The translations under genes and the position numbers were made by a program. A stretch of DNA of 17,482 bases, taken from Insolitispirillum peregrinum. Its GTDB lineage: Bacteria; Pseudomonadota; Alphaproteobacteria; Rhodospirillales; Rhodospirillaceae. Positions 10,688 through 17,482 of the stretch are shown here, piece by piece; the first letter of the stretch is position 1, and each line of letters begins with the position of its first letter. The notes under the pieces are model-generated. The model had not been told where the DNA came from. It made no database searches and was given only the letters and a program-made list of their open reading frames with translations. Location of the stretch: assembly GCF_042665255.1 (NCBI RefSeq), contig NZ_JBHTCD010000054.1; one strand, given 5' to 3'.

Positions 10688-11539
10688 ATGATACGCTTCG
10701 TATCGTCTCGTCGTGCGGCTCGGAAGAGTTCCCGCGTGCTGTGGGGAGCCCTGAAGGCCAGTGTGGCCGCAGGTGCGCTCGCCGTGATGCTGCTGGGCAT
10801 GTCTCCGCAGGCTGCCATGGCTGGTGAAGAGGGTGCCTCCAAGGGAGAGAGCACCGGTACGTTCTCGGACAATGATCCGCTGGAACCGCTGAACCGGACC
10901 ATTTATGGCGTCAACTATGTGGTGGATCACACCCTGTTGCGTCCGTTGGCCTATGCCTATCGTGATGGCACGCCCGACTATCTGCAAAGCCGGGTCAGCA
11001 ACGTGCTGCGCAACCTGAAAGCACCGGTCGTGCTGGCCAATGACAGCCTGCAAGGGGAATGGGTCCGTGCCGGTGACGCCGGGATGCGGTTCCTGATCAA
11101 CAGCACCATTGGCCTGCTGGGCGTGTTCGATGTGGCCACCGATTGGGGTTACCCCTACCACAACGAAGATTTTGGTCAGACGATGGCGGTGGCCGGTCTG
11201 GGCGAAGGCCCGTATCTGGTTCTGCCGCTGCTGGGGCCGTCGAACGCACGTGATGCGGTTGGCAGTGCGGTGGACTGGTTCGTCGACCCGATGCGCATGT
11301 ACGATGCGACCAGGAATCCGTCGTGGGCGCCAGAAGCCGACTATGCCCGGATGGGGGCGACAGCCCTGAACATGCGCAAGGATTATCTCGACACCATCGA
11401 CGAGCTGGAAAAGCAGTCGCTGGATACCTATGTCAGCATGCGCAGTGCGTACCGCCAGATTCGGGTGCGTGAAATCAGTAACAGCGAAACGGTCGCTCCG
11501 ACGGTCAACGGCTCCGAGTTTGACACTCCGAAAAACTAA
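10688..11539 (+). CDS. mlaA: MlaA/VacJ family outer-membrane lipid-asymmetry protein
   Basis: MlaA extracts misplaced phospholipids from the outer leaflet of the outer membrane and passes them to periplasmic MlaC. The chosen start gives 283 residues with a basic n-region, a hydrophobic core (about 25-39) and a signal-peptidase I site after AMA (about 45). The mature part carries the family signature DPLEPLNR (63-70) and the LAND, NSTIGLLG, DFGQT and GPYLVLPLLGPS motifs. No lipobox Cys is present, unlike enterobacterial MlaA, so it is probably not a lipoprotein. Alternative in-frame starts at 10631 and 10670 exist; GGGAACGGA just before 10688 favours this one modestly. mlaC follows in the same direction after about 200 bp. 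Confidence 0.92.
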   Translation: MIRFVSSRRAARKSSRVLWGALKASVAAGALAVMLLGMSPQAAMAGEEGASKGESTGTFSDNDPLEPLNRTIYGVNYVVDHTLLRPLAYAYRDGTPDYLQSRVSNVLRNLKAPVVLANDSLQGEWVRAGDAGMRFLINSTIGLLGVFDVATDWGYPYHNEDFGQTMAVAGLGEGPYLVLPLLGPSNARDAVGSAVDWFVDPMRMYDATRNPSWAPEADYARMGATALNMRKDYLDTIDELEKQSLDTYVSMRSAYRQIRVREISNSETVAPTVNGSEFDTPKN

Positions 11540-11576
11540 GCCGTTCCTGTCGGTGTGATGATGTGGCGTGGTCGGG

Positions 11577-11612
11577 GCGGTCAGGAGAAAAATCCTGCCG
11601 CTCCGTCTCTTT
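11577..11612 (+). terminator. Possible weak terminator between mlaA and mlaC
   Basis: A 9-bp stem with one bulged T pairs gcgg-t-cagga (11577-11586) with tcctgccgc (11593-11601), loop gaaaaa, then a pyrimidine-rich tccgtctcttttcc. The U-run is interrupted, so termination may be partial. A further 7-bp hairpin, aagggca-tgc-tgccctt, lies at 11654-11670. These could tune mlaC relative to mlaA. Confidence 0.4.
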
Positions 11613-11739
11613 TCCGGATGTTTGGCGTCTGTCCAGCCTTTGATCCAATCCTGAAGGGCATGCTGCCCTTGCCATTTGTCGGGATATTCGTCATCCTGCC
11701 GGACGTTCGCCTCCCCTTTTCAGAACCATGTGGGCTTCC

Positions 11740-12387
11740 ATGATTTCCAGACGTTCCTTTGGGCTGCTCCTTTCGGCTTTTGCCACCTCTGCGGTGGTCC
11801 CGTCGATGGCTTGGGCCGATGCCGATGATTTGGCTCAGGCGAAATCGCTGGTTTCAACCGTCGCCAACCGCGGAATTCAGGAAGTTGTGACGGTTTCCCT
11901 GCCTCAGGCAGAAAAAATCACCCGCTTCCGGGCCATCTTCTCCACCTATTTTGACATGCCTGCCGCTGCCCGTTTTGTGCTGGGCCGCTCCTGGCGGACC
12001 GCTTCGCCAGAGCAGCAGCAGGAATTTGTCGACCTGTTCCAGGATATCAACATCTATACCTGGGCCCGCCGCTTCAAGGACTATGATGGTCAGAAGCTGA
12101 CCATCGGTGATGCTGTCCAGGATGGTGATGGTGGTGCCTATGTTGACAGCCGGGTTGAGCAAGGCGACGGCCAGCCGCCCATTCTGGTGCGCTGGCGTCT
12201 GCGCAAGCGCCCGGACAGCGAATACAAGTACCTGGTGGTTGATCTGGAGGTTGAAGGCGTGTCGATGGCGGTGACCTACCGTTCCGACTATACTTCGGTG
12301 ATCCAGAACAATGGCGGCGATGTCGCCCCGCTGTTGCAGCAGATGCGCCAGCAGATCGAGCGACTGAAGGCTGAACAGCCTGCCTGA
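11740..12387 (+). CDS. mlaC: MlaC family periplasmic phospholipid-binding protein, Tat-type signal
   Basis: MlaC carries phospholipid across the periplasm between MlaA in the outer membrane and the inner-membrane MlaFEDB complex. From the ATG at 11740 it is 215 residues. The N-terminus has a twin-arginine motif SRRSFG (3-8), a hydrophobic stretch and cleavage after AWA (about 26), suggesting folded export by Tat. The body matches the MlaC/Ttg2D fold: MPAAARFVLGRSWRTASPEQQQEF-type opening, later YLVVDLEVEGVSMAVTYRSD, and a C-terminal helix. Neither the ATG at 11740 nor that at 11728 has a strong ribosome binding site; the later one puts the RR motif at the usual distance. No mlaD, mlaE or mlaF gene is in the window. 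Confidence 0.9.
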   Translation: MISRRSFGLLLSAFATSAVVPSMAWADADDLAQAKSLVSTVANRGIQEVVTVSLPQAEKITRFRAIFSTYFDMPAAARFVLGRSWRTASPEQQQEFVDLFQDINIYTWARRFKDYDGQKLTIGDAVQDGDGGAYVDSRVEQGDGQPPILVRWRLRKRPDSEYKYLVVDLEVEGVSMAVTYRSDYTSVIQNNGGDVAPLLQQMRQQIERLKAEQPA

Positions 12388-12436
12388 TCGTGACTCCTCT
12401 CCGTGAGGGGGAGGCTGTCCGGGGGGCGTCTGTTTT

Positions 12437-12481
12437 AGAGCATTGTGCGAAAACCGGTTCTCACTTTTCGCACAATGCTCT
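12437..12481. repeat. Perfect-stem palindromic element between convergent genes
   Basis: agagcattgtgcgaaaa (12437-12453) pairs perfectly with ttttcgcacaatgctct (12465-12481), a 17-bp stem with an 11-nt loop. Its stem is the same gcattgtgcgaaaa core as the array at 4066-4293, without the bulge. It sits between mlaC and the convergent channel gene, where such elements often end transcription from both sides. A run of seven T (12493-12499) is 11 nt beyond the stem on the plus strand, so it is not a textbook terminator. Confidence 0.8.
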
Positions 12482-12512
12482 GGACTCCATTCTTTTTTTC
12501 GTAGAGTCCGTC

Positions 12513-13712
12513 TCAAATTTGCTTGTCTGCATGATCCGGCGGGCGGCCAATGCGCTGTTCGGCGACCCTTTCGACCGCATCGCGGATGGCTGGCTGGGCC
12601 CGGAGCAATTCGAGGAATGGTTCCCGGTCCAGATGGAGCAGGCGGCATTCGCTGGCGGTGACCACGGTGGCCTGACGCGGGCGATCATAGAGCAGGGCGG
12701 TTTCGCCAAAAAATTCCCCGGCCCGCAACGTCACCTGACTGTTGGGAAGTTCGACACGGGCCTCACCTTCGACGATGAAATAAACCCGGTCGCCCCGGTC
12801 GCCCTTGTGGACGATCACATAATTGGGCGGCAGGACCAGCGGCTGCAGGGCTGCGGCAATTTCTGCAATCAGGGCTGCTTCGAGGCTGCGGAAAAAAGGA
12901 ACGCGGGCGACAAGGCGGCAACTGACGACAAAATCACGCTTGCGCAACTCGGCAATGAAGGATGAGGCCATCAAGCCAGCCGGAACTGCGCAGATCATGA
13001 TTCCCAGCAAGGCGGTCAGGGCGGCAAAAATACGTCCGGCTGCGGTTACCGGGGTTACATCGCCATAGCCGACGGTGGTCAAGGTGACGATGGCCCACCA
13101 CATGGCGCGCGGGATGGTGCCGAAGGCATCGGGCTGAACATCGCCTTCGATGTGATACATGACCCCGGAAACCAGTACCAGCGAGACCAGCAGCAGGAAG
13201 AGCGCGGCGGTCAGGGCTTTGCGCTCGGCAGCCACAGCCGCCAGTACGGTGGACAGCGCCGGGGAGTAGCGGGCCAGTTTCAGGATGCGCAACAAGCGCA
13301 GTACCATCAGGAAACGCAGGTCAACAGCCGAAATCAGCGCCAGGTAATAGGGCAGCAAGGCGACCAGATCCAGCATCGAGAGGGGAGTCAGGGCATAGGC
13401 CAGTCGTCCCCGTAACCGCCCGAGACTGGCGTAATAGGGGTCGTCGGTACAGCACCACAGGCGCAAGCCGTATTCGACGGAAATGGCGATCACGGTGATG
13501 GCATCGACCCATTCAATCAGCAGGCCGTACTCCTGCTCGATCTCGGGCACACTTTCCATGATCACCGCGCCGGTGGACAGCAACAGCAACAGCACCATTG
13601 ATCCATCAAAAACAGTGTTCCACCAATTCCGCCGCTCGGTGTCGATCAGGAGAGAATACAAACGGGTGCGCCAGCTCCGGCGCAGCAGCGAAAAAGAGGA
13701 CCCGGCGGCCAA
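12513..13712 (-). CDS. Six-TM cyclic-nucleotide-gated potassium channel
   Basis: The 399-residue inner-membrane channel has S1 about 34-52, S2 about 65-85, S3 about 111-128, an arginine-bearing S4 (R133, R139, R142, K145, R148), S5 about 167-187, a pore with the canonical K+ filter TTVGYGD (212-218) and S6 about 226-250. A cyclic-nucleotide-binding domain (about 265-375) follows almost directly, with FFGETALL at 334-341 and the phosphate-binding R346-x-A-T349. The layout matches MloK1-type channels, which lack the long C-linker of animal CNG channels. cAMP gating is inferred from the family. The start appears to be TTG at 13712, with GGGAG about 8 nt upstream; no ATG occurs before residue 39, inside S1. 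Confidence 0.92.
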   Translation of the reverse strand: MAAGSSFSLLRRSWRTRLYSLLIDTERRNWWNTVFDGSMVLLLLLSTGAVIMESVPEIEQEYGLLIEWVDAITVIAISVEYGLRLWCCTDDPYYASLGRLRGRLAYALTPLSMLDLVALLPYYLALISAVDLRFLMVLRLLRILKLARYSPALSTVLAAVAAERKALTAALFLLLVSLVLVSGVMYHIEGDVQPDAFGTIPRAMWWAIVTLTTVGYGDVTPVTAAGRIFAALTALLGIMICAVPAGLMASSFIAELRKRDFVVSCRLVARVPFFRSLEAALIAEIAAALQPLVLPPNYVIVHKGDRGDRVYFIVEGEARVELPNSQVTLRAGEFFGETALLYDRPRQATVVTASECRLLHLDREPFLELLRAQPAIRDAVERVAEQRIGRPPDHADKQI

Positions 13713-13856
13713 GATTGGGACTCCCGTAAAGAGAAGGGTGCCAGTGTATGGACGACAGGCCAGTCTGCAACAAAAACCTCTATGACGTTCGGGATAATCG
13801 GGCGGGAAAAAGGCATGACCCCTTACAGTTTCAGCCAGAGGTCGTATCCGGTGGAT

Positions 13857-13888
13857 GAAAAAATGCCCCGCATCCTTGGATGCGGGGC
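13857..13888 (-). terminator. Strong rho-independent terminator after hflC
   Basis: gccccgcatcc (13865-13875) and ggatgcggggc (13878-13888) form an 11-bp inverted repeat with a 2-nt centre; in RNA the innermost pairs open to make the loop. On the minus strand the stem is followed by A and then six T. It lies 49 bp past the hflC stop codon and should end the hflK-hflC transcript. Confidence 0.9.
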
Positions 13889-13937
13889 AGAATGGGTCTT
13901 TATCTTTCGCAGATGTGCCATCTGCTCGGGATTTGCT

Positions 13938-14816
13938 TTAACGCGATGAACGGTCACCCGGCAGCGTATTGAAATACTTGAAGAATTCGGAATCCGGGCT
14001 GAGCACCATCGTCGTGCCGCTGTCCAGAGCCTCACGGTAGGCATCCAGCGAGCGATAGAAGCGGAAGAATTCCGGGTCACGGTTATAGGCATCGGCCAGA
14101 ACGGTGTTCCGCTGGGCGTCACCTTCACCGCGCAGGATTTCCGCATTCTTGCGGGCGTCAGCCAGCAGAACGGTGCGGTCGCGGTCGGCTTCGGCCTGAA
14201 TTTTCACCTTCAGCTCTTCGCCTTCGGCGCGCAATTGCTTGGCCAGGGAGATACGGGATGAGCGCATGCGGTTGTAGACTGATTGCGATGTCTGGTCCGG
14301 CAGATCGGTCCGGCCAATGCGGACGTCCAGCACCTCGATACCGAATTCGCTGGAACGCTGGCGCACCGAGTTGGCGATGTTTTGCATCACCGTACCACGC
14401 TTTTCGGTCAGCAGGTCAGCAAGCTCGGACGATCCCAGATTGTCACGGACCGCCGAGTTCAGGATGGCGCCGAAACGGTCTTCGAACACGCGGGTGTTGA
14501 CCACCGCCTTGTAGAACTGCAGCGGATCGACGATGCGATAGCGGGCAAAGGAGTCAACGATGATGCGCTTCTGGTCGACCAGCGGTACTTCCTGCCCGCG
14601 CGGGTTCAGGGACAGGATACGGCTGTCGTAATACAGAACCTGCTGGATGAACGGAATCTTGAAGTGCAGGCCGGGTTCCTTGATCACCTGCCGCGGATTA
14701 CCGAACTGGACCACGATGGCCTGTTCGGTCTGGCGAACGGTGAACAATGACGCAACGGCCAGAACTGCGACAGCGATGGCGGCAACGGCGAGAAGGAGGA
14801 GTTTGTGCTGTTTCAT
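13938..14816 (-). CDS. hflC: HflC, FtsH protease modulator subunit (SPFH family)
   Basis: HflC forms with HflK a large membrane assembly that encloses the FtsH protease and limits its access to membrane substrates. The 292-residue protein has one N-terminal TM segment (about 5-26) followed by the SPFH/band-7 domain, with the early VRQTEQAIVVQFGNPR motif, DVRIGRTDLP near 164-173 and a long charged helix about 190-245. The Shine-Dalgarno AGGAG overlaps the hflK stop codon, only 6 bp separating the genes, so the two are translationally linked. Confidence 0.96.
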   Translation of the reverse strand: MKQHKLLLLAVAAIAVAVLAVASLFTVRQTEQAIVVQFGNPRQVIKEPGLHFKIPFIQQVLYYDSRILSLNPRGQEVPLVDQKRIIVDSFARYRIVDPLQFYKAVVNTRVFEDRFGAILNSAVRDNLGSSELADLLTEKRGTVMQNIANSVRQRSSEFGIEVLDVRIGRTDLPDQTSQSVYNRMRSSRISLAKQLRAEGEELKVKIQAEADRDRTVLLADARKNAEILRGEGDAQRNTVLADAYNRDPEFFRFYRSLDAYREALDSGTTMVLSPDSEFFKYFNTLPGDRSSR

Positions 14817-14822
14817 GACTGG

Positions 14823-15956
14823 TTACTCCTGCTTGCCGCCAGATTTGGCCGATTTGGTGATTTCCGGTAACGGCAGGTAGGGGATGACGCCGCTGCCCTT
14901 GCCGCTGTTGTCGATCAGCACCTTGTCGGATTTGGCGAGAACCCCTTGCAGGGTTTCCAGGTACAGTCGTTGTGCCGTCACATCCTTGGCCCCGCGATAG
15001 CTGTCATAGACCGACACAAAACGGGCCGCTTCGCCCTGTGCATCACGAACGACCTGCTCACGATAGGCGGTGGCTTCCTGAATCAGGCGTTCGGCTTCAC
15101 CCTTGGCGCGGGGAAGGATGTCGTTGCGATAGGCGGTGGCTTCGTTCTGCAGGCGCTCCTTGTCCTGACGGGCGCGCTGAACGTCGTTGAAGGCGTCAAT
15201 CACTTCGCGCGGCGGGTCGGCCTTTTGCAGCTTGACGTCCATGATTGAAACGCCCGCGCCATAGCCGTCCAGAACCTGCTGCAACAGGCGCTGCGTGCGC
15301 TCGGCGACCTGGCTGCGACCATCGGTCATGGCGTATTCCAGCGGCACCTGTCCGATGGTTTCACGCATGGCGCTTTCGGCAGCCATCTTGAGGGTTTCTT
15401 CGACATTGGCAATGTTGAACAGGTACTTGCCGGCGTCGTTGATCCGCCATTGAACGACGAAATTGACGTCGATGATGTTCTGGTCACCGGTCAGCATCAT
15501 GCTTTCAGACAGTTGATCCTGCCCGTTGCCGGCACCTTCGGTACCGCGATAGCCGATGGTCAACTGGCGGGTCTGGGTGACAGACGGAGTCTGGACCTCA
15601 CCGATCGGTGCCGGGAACCAGTAGTTCAGGCCGGGATTGGTGGTCTTGACGTATTTGCCAAACAGCAGTTCAACGCCCTGCTCGTTGGGATTGACCCGGT
15701 AAAAGCCGGTCAGGCCCCACACGACCGCCAGCCCCAGAACCAGCAGTGCCACGCCCCGCCCGGACGAGCCGCCCTTGCCACCGGGGAACAGGTCACGGAT
15801 CTTTTCCTGGCTTTTGCGCAGCATGTCGTCAAGATCAGGAGGCGTGCCTGGACCACCGGGGCCACGTCCCCCGGAATTGCCGCCGTTGCCGCCGTTGCCC
15901 CACGGGCCACCGCCGCCACCGCCGCCCCACGGGCCTCCTTGATTGTTCCAAGCCAT
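14823..15956 (-). CDS. hflK: HflK, FtsH protease modulator subunit (SPFH family)
   Basis: The 377-residue partner of HflC opens with a low-complexity Gly/Asn/Pro-rich cytoplasmic segment (about 7-40, including a run of seven Gly), then one TM segment (about 68-86) and the SPFH/band-7 domain with YRVNPNEQGVELLFGK (86-101), followed by a long Glu/Arg/Ala-rich helix (about 260-320). AAGGAAAG lies 8 nt before the ATG. It is the first gene of the hflK-hflC unit and is divergent from mrp. The Gly-rich N-terminus is usual for alphaproteobacterial HflK. Confidence 0.96.
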   Translation of the reverse strand: MAWNNQGGPWGGGGGGGPWGNGGNGGNSGGRGPGGPGTPPDLDDMLRKSQEKIRDLFPGGKGGSSGRGVALLVLGLAVVWGLTGFYRVNPNEQGVELLFGKYVKTTNPGLNYWFPAPIGEVQTPSVTQTRQLTIGYRGTEGAGNGQDQLSESMMLTGDQNIIDVNFVVQWRINDAGKYLFNIANVEETLKMAAESAMRETIGQVPLEYAMTDGRSQVAERTQRLLQQVLDGYGAGVSIMDVKLQKADPPREVIDAFNDVQRARQDKERLQNEATAYRNDILPRAKGEAERLIQEATAYREQVVRDAQGEAARFVSVYDSYRGAKDVTAQRLYLETLQGVLAKSDKVLIDNSGKGSGVIPYLPLPEITKSAKSGGKQE

Positions 15957-16040
15957 GGACTACTTTCCTTTACGATAATGGGAGTTCTTTTTAGGGAGGG
16001 TAGGAGTGTTGTTCATCGTACTCGTGAAGTTTTTAGATGA

Positions 16041-16046
16041 ATTATA
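16041..16046 (-). promoter_or_regulatory. Candidate -10 box for hflK
   Basis: On the minus strand a perfect TATAAT lies about 85 nt upstream of the hflK start. No good -35 is seen at 16-18 nt; the nearest likely one, TTGCAA (16072-16067), is 20 nt away, so the assignment is weak. Confidence 0.35.
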
Positions 16047-16120
16047 AACAGGATGGGCTACACCTCTTTGCAACAGGCGCACCCCGTGGCCTAATGGGGC
16101 AACCTTAACCGTGATCCACC

Positions 16121-16170
16121 GGCAGGGCTATGTCTTTGTCAGAGCTTTGTTGCTCTGGGTTTATCCTGCC
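16121..16170 (+). other. Nested stem-loop in the leader of mrp
   Basis: An outer pair ggcagg (16121-16126) with cctgcc (16165-16170) encloses an inner hairpin cagagc-tttgtt-gctctg (16140-16157). It ends 40 nt before the mrp start codon. If transcribed it would be a leader structure; no known riboswitch class is recognised. Confidence 0.4.
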
Positions 16171-16210
16171 CCCTTGGACACATATTGGAACAGATTTGGA
16201 GTTTGCAAGC

Positions 16211-17356
16211 ATGTCAGCCCTCACAAAGGACGCTGTCGTTCAGGTTTTGCGCGAAATTGCACTGTCTGGTGCTCAGGGGGATGTCGTTTCCGCCGGTTGG
16301 CTGGGCGATATCGTCATCCAGAACGGGTCGGACGTGGTGGTGACCCTCGAGGTCCCGGCGGATCTGGGGCCGAAACTGGAGCCGGTGCGGCAGAAGGTCG
16401 AGGAAGTGGTGCAGAGCATGCCCGGCGTGACCCGCGCGGCGGTGATCCTGACCGCCCAGCGTGCAGCGGCTCCGGCGGCGCACACCCATTCCGATAGCTG
16501 TGGCCACAACCATGGCCAGGCTCCGCAGGCCCCCAAGCAGGCCGGGGCTGGCAAGCTGGAGCTGCCGGGTGTCAAAAAGATCATCGCCGTTGCTTCTGGC
16601 AAGGGTGGGGTCGGCAAGTCCACCACCGCCGCCAATCTGGCGCTGGCCCTGTCCCGCATGGGGCTGAAGGTGGCGTTGTTCGACGCCGATATCTATGGCC
16701 CGTCGATGCCGTTGATGATGGGTCTGGCCGGGATCAAGCCGGGCAACCGGGGGGATCGCATCCTGCCGCTGGAAAACCACGGCGTCAAAGTGATGTCGAT
16801 CGGCTTCATGATGCCCGACGATGCGCCGATCATCTGGCGTGGCCCGATGGTGATGGGGGCGCTGGAACAGTTGCTGCGTGAAGTCGAGTGGGGCGAGGTC
16901 GATGTGATGGTGGTCGACATGCCGCCGGGCACCGGTGACACCCAGCTGACCATGAGCCAGCGGGTGCCGCTGGCCGGGGCGGTGATTGTCTCGACGCCGC
17001 AGGACATTGCGCTGCTGGATGCCCGCAAGGGGCTGAACATGTTCCGCAAGGTCGAAGTGCCGGTGCTGGGCGTGATCGAGAACATGAGCTATTACGTCTG
17101 CCCGTCGTGCGGCCATCGTGAGCATGTGTTCAGCCATGGCGGCGCCCGCCAGGCCGCCGAGCAGCTTGAGGCCGATTTCCTCGGTGAAATCCCGCTGGAC
17201 ATCAAGATCCGCGAGACGGCCGACGAAGGCACCCCGATCGTGGTCGCCGACCCGCAAGGCGCCCACGCCAAGGCCTATGGCGAGATCGCCCGCAAGGTGT
17301 GGGAAAAGGTTGGCGGGGCCCCGGCCAAGCCGCGCCCTCGCTTCAAGATTTTCTGA
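16211..17356 (+). CDS. mrp: Mrp/ApbC P-loop iron-sulfur cluster carrier
   Basis: Family members bind a labile [4Fe-4S] cluster as dimers and deliver it to apo-proteins in the cytoplasm, driven by ATP. The 381-residue product has an N-terminal MIP18/DUF59-type domain (about 1-85), a linker rich in Ala and His with HTHSDSCGHNHG (91-102), then the ATPase domain with deviant Walker A GKGGVGKST (130-138), DADIYGPS (158-165), Walker B-like VVDMPPGTGD (234-243) and the cluster-binding C297-P-S-C300. The ATG at 16211 has GGAG 9 nt upstream and puts the MIP18 domain at the start; the earlier in-frame ATG at 16130 would add 27 residues overlapping a leader hairpin. An insertion sequence appears to begin right after the stop. 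Confidence 0.95.
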   Translation: MSALTKDAVVQVLREIALSGAQGDVVSAGWLGDIVIQNGSDVVVTLEVPADLGPKLEPVRQKVEEVVQSMPGVTRAAVILTAQRAAAPAAHTHSDSCGHNHGQAPQAPKQAGAGKLELPGVKKIIAVASGKGGVGKSTTAANLALALSRMGLKVALFDADIYGPSMPLMMGLAGIKPGNRGDRILPLENHGVKVMSIGFMMPDDAPIIWRGPMVMGALEQLLREVEWGEVDVMVVDMPPGTGDTQLTMSQRVPLAGAVIVSTPQDIALLDARKGLNMFRKVEVPVLGVIENMSYYVCPSCGHREHVFSHGGARQAAEQLEADFLGEIPLDIKIRETADEGTPIVVADPQGAHAKAYGEIARKVWEKVGGAPAKPRPRFKIF

Positions 17357-17482
17357 GAGCCTGTCCGGAATGTTCTTGAAACTGATGAATATGTTGTGAT
17401 TCCATGATCCCCCAGACAAATCCGGAGGGCACATGTGGACGGAAGAGAATCGGCGGGTCTATGAGCGTCGCGGTCTGCGGTA
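17357..17482 (+). mobile_element. Left end of a putative IS5-family insertion sequence
   Basis: Directly after the mrp TGA, sequence starting gagcctgtccggaatg runs 76 bp to a transposase-like start with a strong GGAGGG. A short non-coding end followed by a MWTEENRR-type protein is the layout of IS5-family elements. The TGA before it could be a TNA-type target duplication. The other end lies outside the window, so terminal repeats cannot be compared. Confidence 0.55.
17433..17482 (+). CDS. 5' fragment of IS5-family transposase
   Basis: Sixteen complete codons read MWTEENRRVYERRGLR before the right edge. This closely resembles the N-terminus of IS5-family transposases, which commonly start MWTxExRxxY(D/E)R and go on to YPSDLTDxEW. 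GGAGGG lies 4 nt upstream of the ATG. Only the first 16 residues are visible, so whether the gene is intact is unknown. Confidence 0.65.
   Translation, partial: MWTEENRRVYERRGLR

Noticed and set aside
10690..10704. Hairpin gatacg-ctt-cgtatc right at the mlaA start
   Set aside because: The stem is only 6 bp and within codons; without conservation it is not distinguishable from chance.
10469..11161. 230-codon minus-strand open frame overlapping the mlaA 5' half
   Set aside because: It overlaps the well-supported mlaA gene and the intergenic control region and resembles no family.
16214..17434. 406-codon minus-strand open frame opposite mrp
   Set aside because: It is rich in His, Gly and Asp as expected for the antisense of a GC-rich gene, has no recognisable domain, and the plus strand encodes a complete Mrp protein.

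Overview
The window looks like a chromosomal segment of an alphaproteobacterium, probably near the Rhodospirillales. The grounds are the GC-rich genes, the metF-metH operon headed by an ArsR-methyltransferase fusion regulator, the hflK-hflC and Mrp genes, and palindromic intergenic repeats resembling those common in Rhizobiales. This assignment is inferred from gene content, not from a database search.

Layout. Positions 1-48 hold the first 16 codons of a leftward gene with a strong-looking promoter, followed by a 94-bp palindromic element (123-216). Positions 246-3897 (minus) encode a two-gene signalling unit: a membrane hybrid histidine kinase whose 3' end overlaps a response regulator with an HD-GYP (c-di-GMP phosphodiesterase) output. 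Positions 4066-4293 are a tandem array of a 59-bp hairpin repeat. Positions 4322-4684 (plus) encode a small secreted Cys-rich protein made of three exact 34-residue repeats. It is followed by a rho-independent terminator lying inside a larger inverted-repeat element (about 4693-4922), which also supplies the metH stop codon.

Positions 4920-10402 (minus) form a methionine/AdoMet-cycle operon: ArsR-type regulator with a fused methyltransferase-like domain, then metF, then full-length cobalamin-dependent metH, with equal 52-bp gaps. A near-perfect palindrome centred on GATATC lies upstream of the regulator and is the likely operator. Positions 10688-12387 (plus) hold mlaA and mlaC, outer-membrane lipid-asymmetry proteins without mlaDEF beside them. 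A hairpin element separates mlaC from a convergent six-TM cyclic-nucleotide-gated K+ channel gene (12513-13712, minus).

Positions 13938-15956 (minus) are hflK-hflC, closed by a strong terminator. Divergent from them is the Mrp/ApbC Fe-S carrier gene (16211-17356, plus). Immediately after its stop codon begins what looks like an IS5-family insertion sequence, cut by the window edge.

Most of the window is conserved housekeeping. The accessory-looking part is 3898-4922, where the Cys-repeat gene is bracketed by two repeat elements. That is the best candidate for something undescribed. The palindromic elements share an AGAGC-type end and appear to be one or more dispersed repeat families of this genome.
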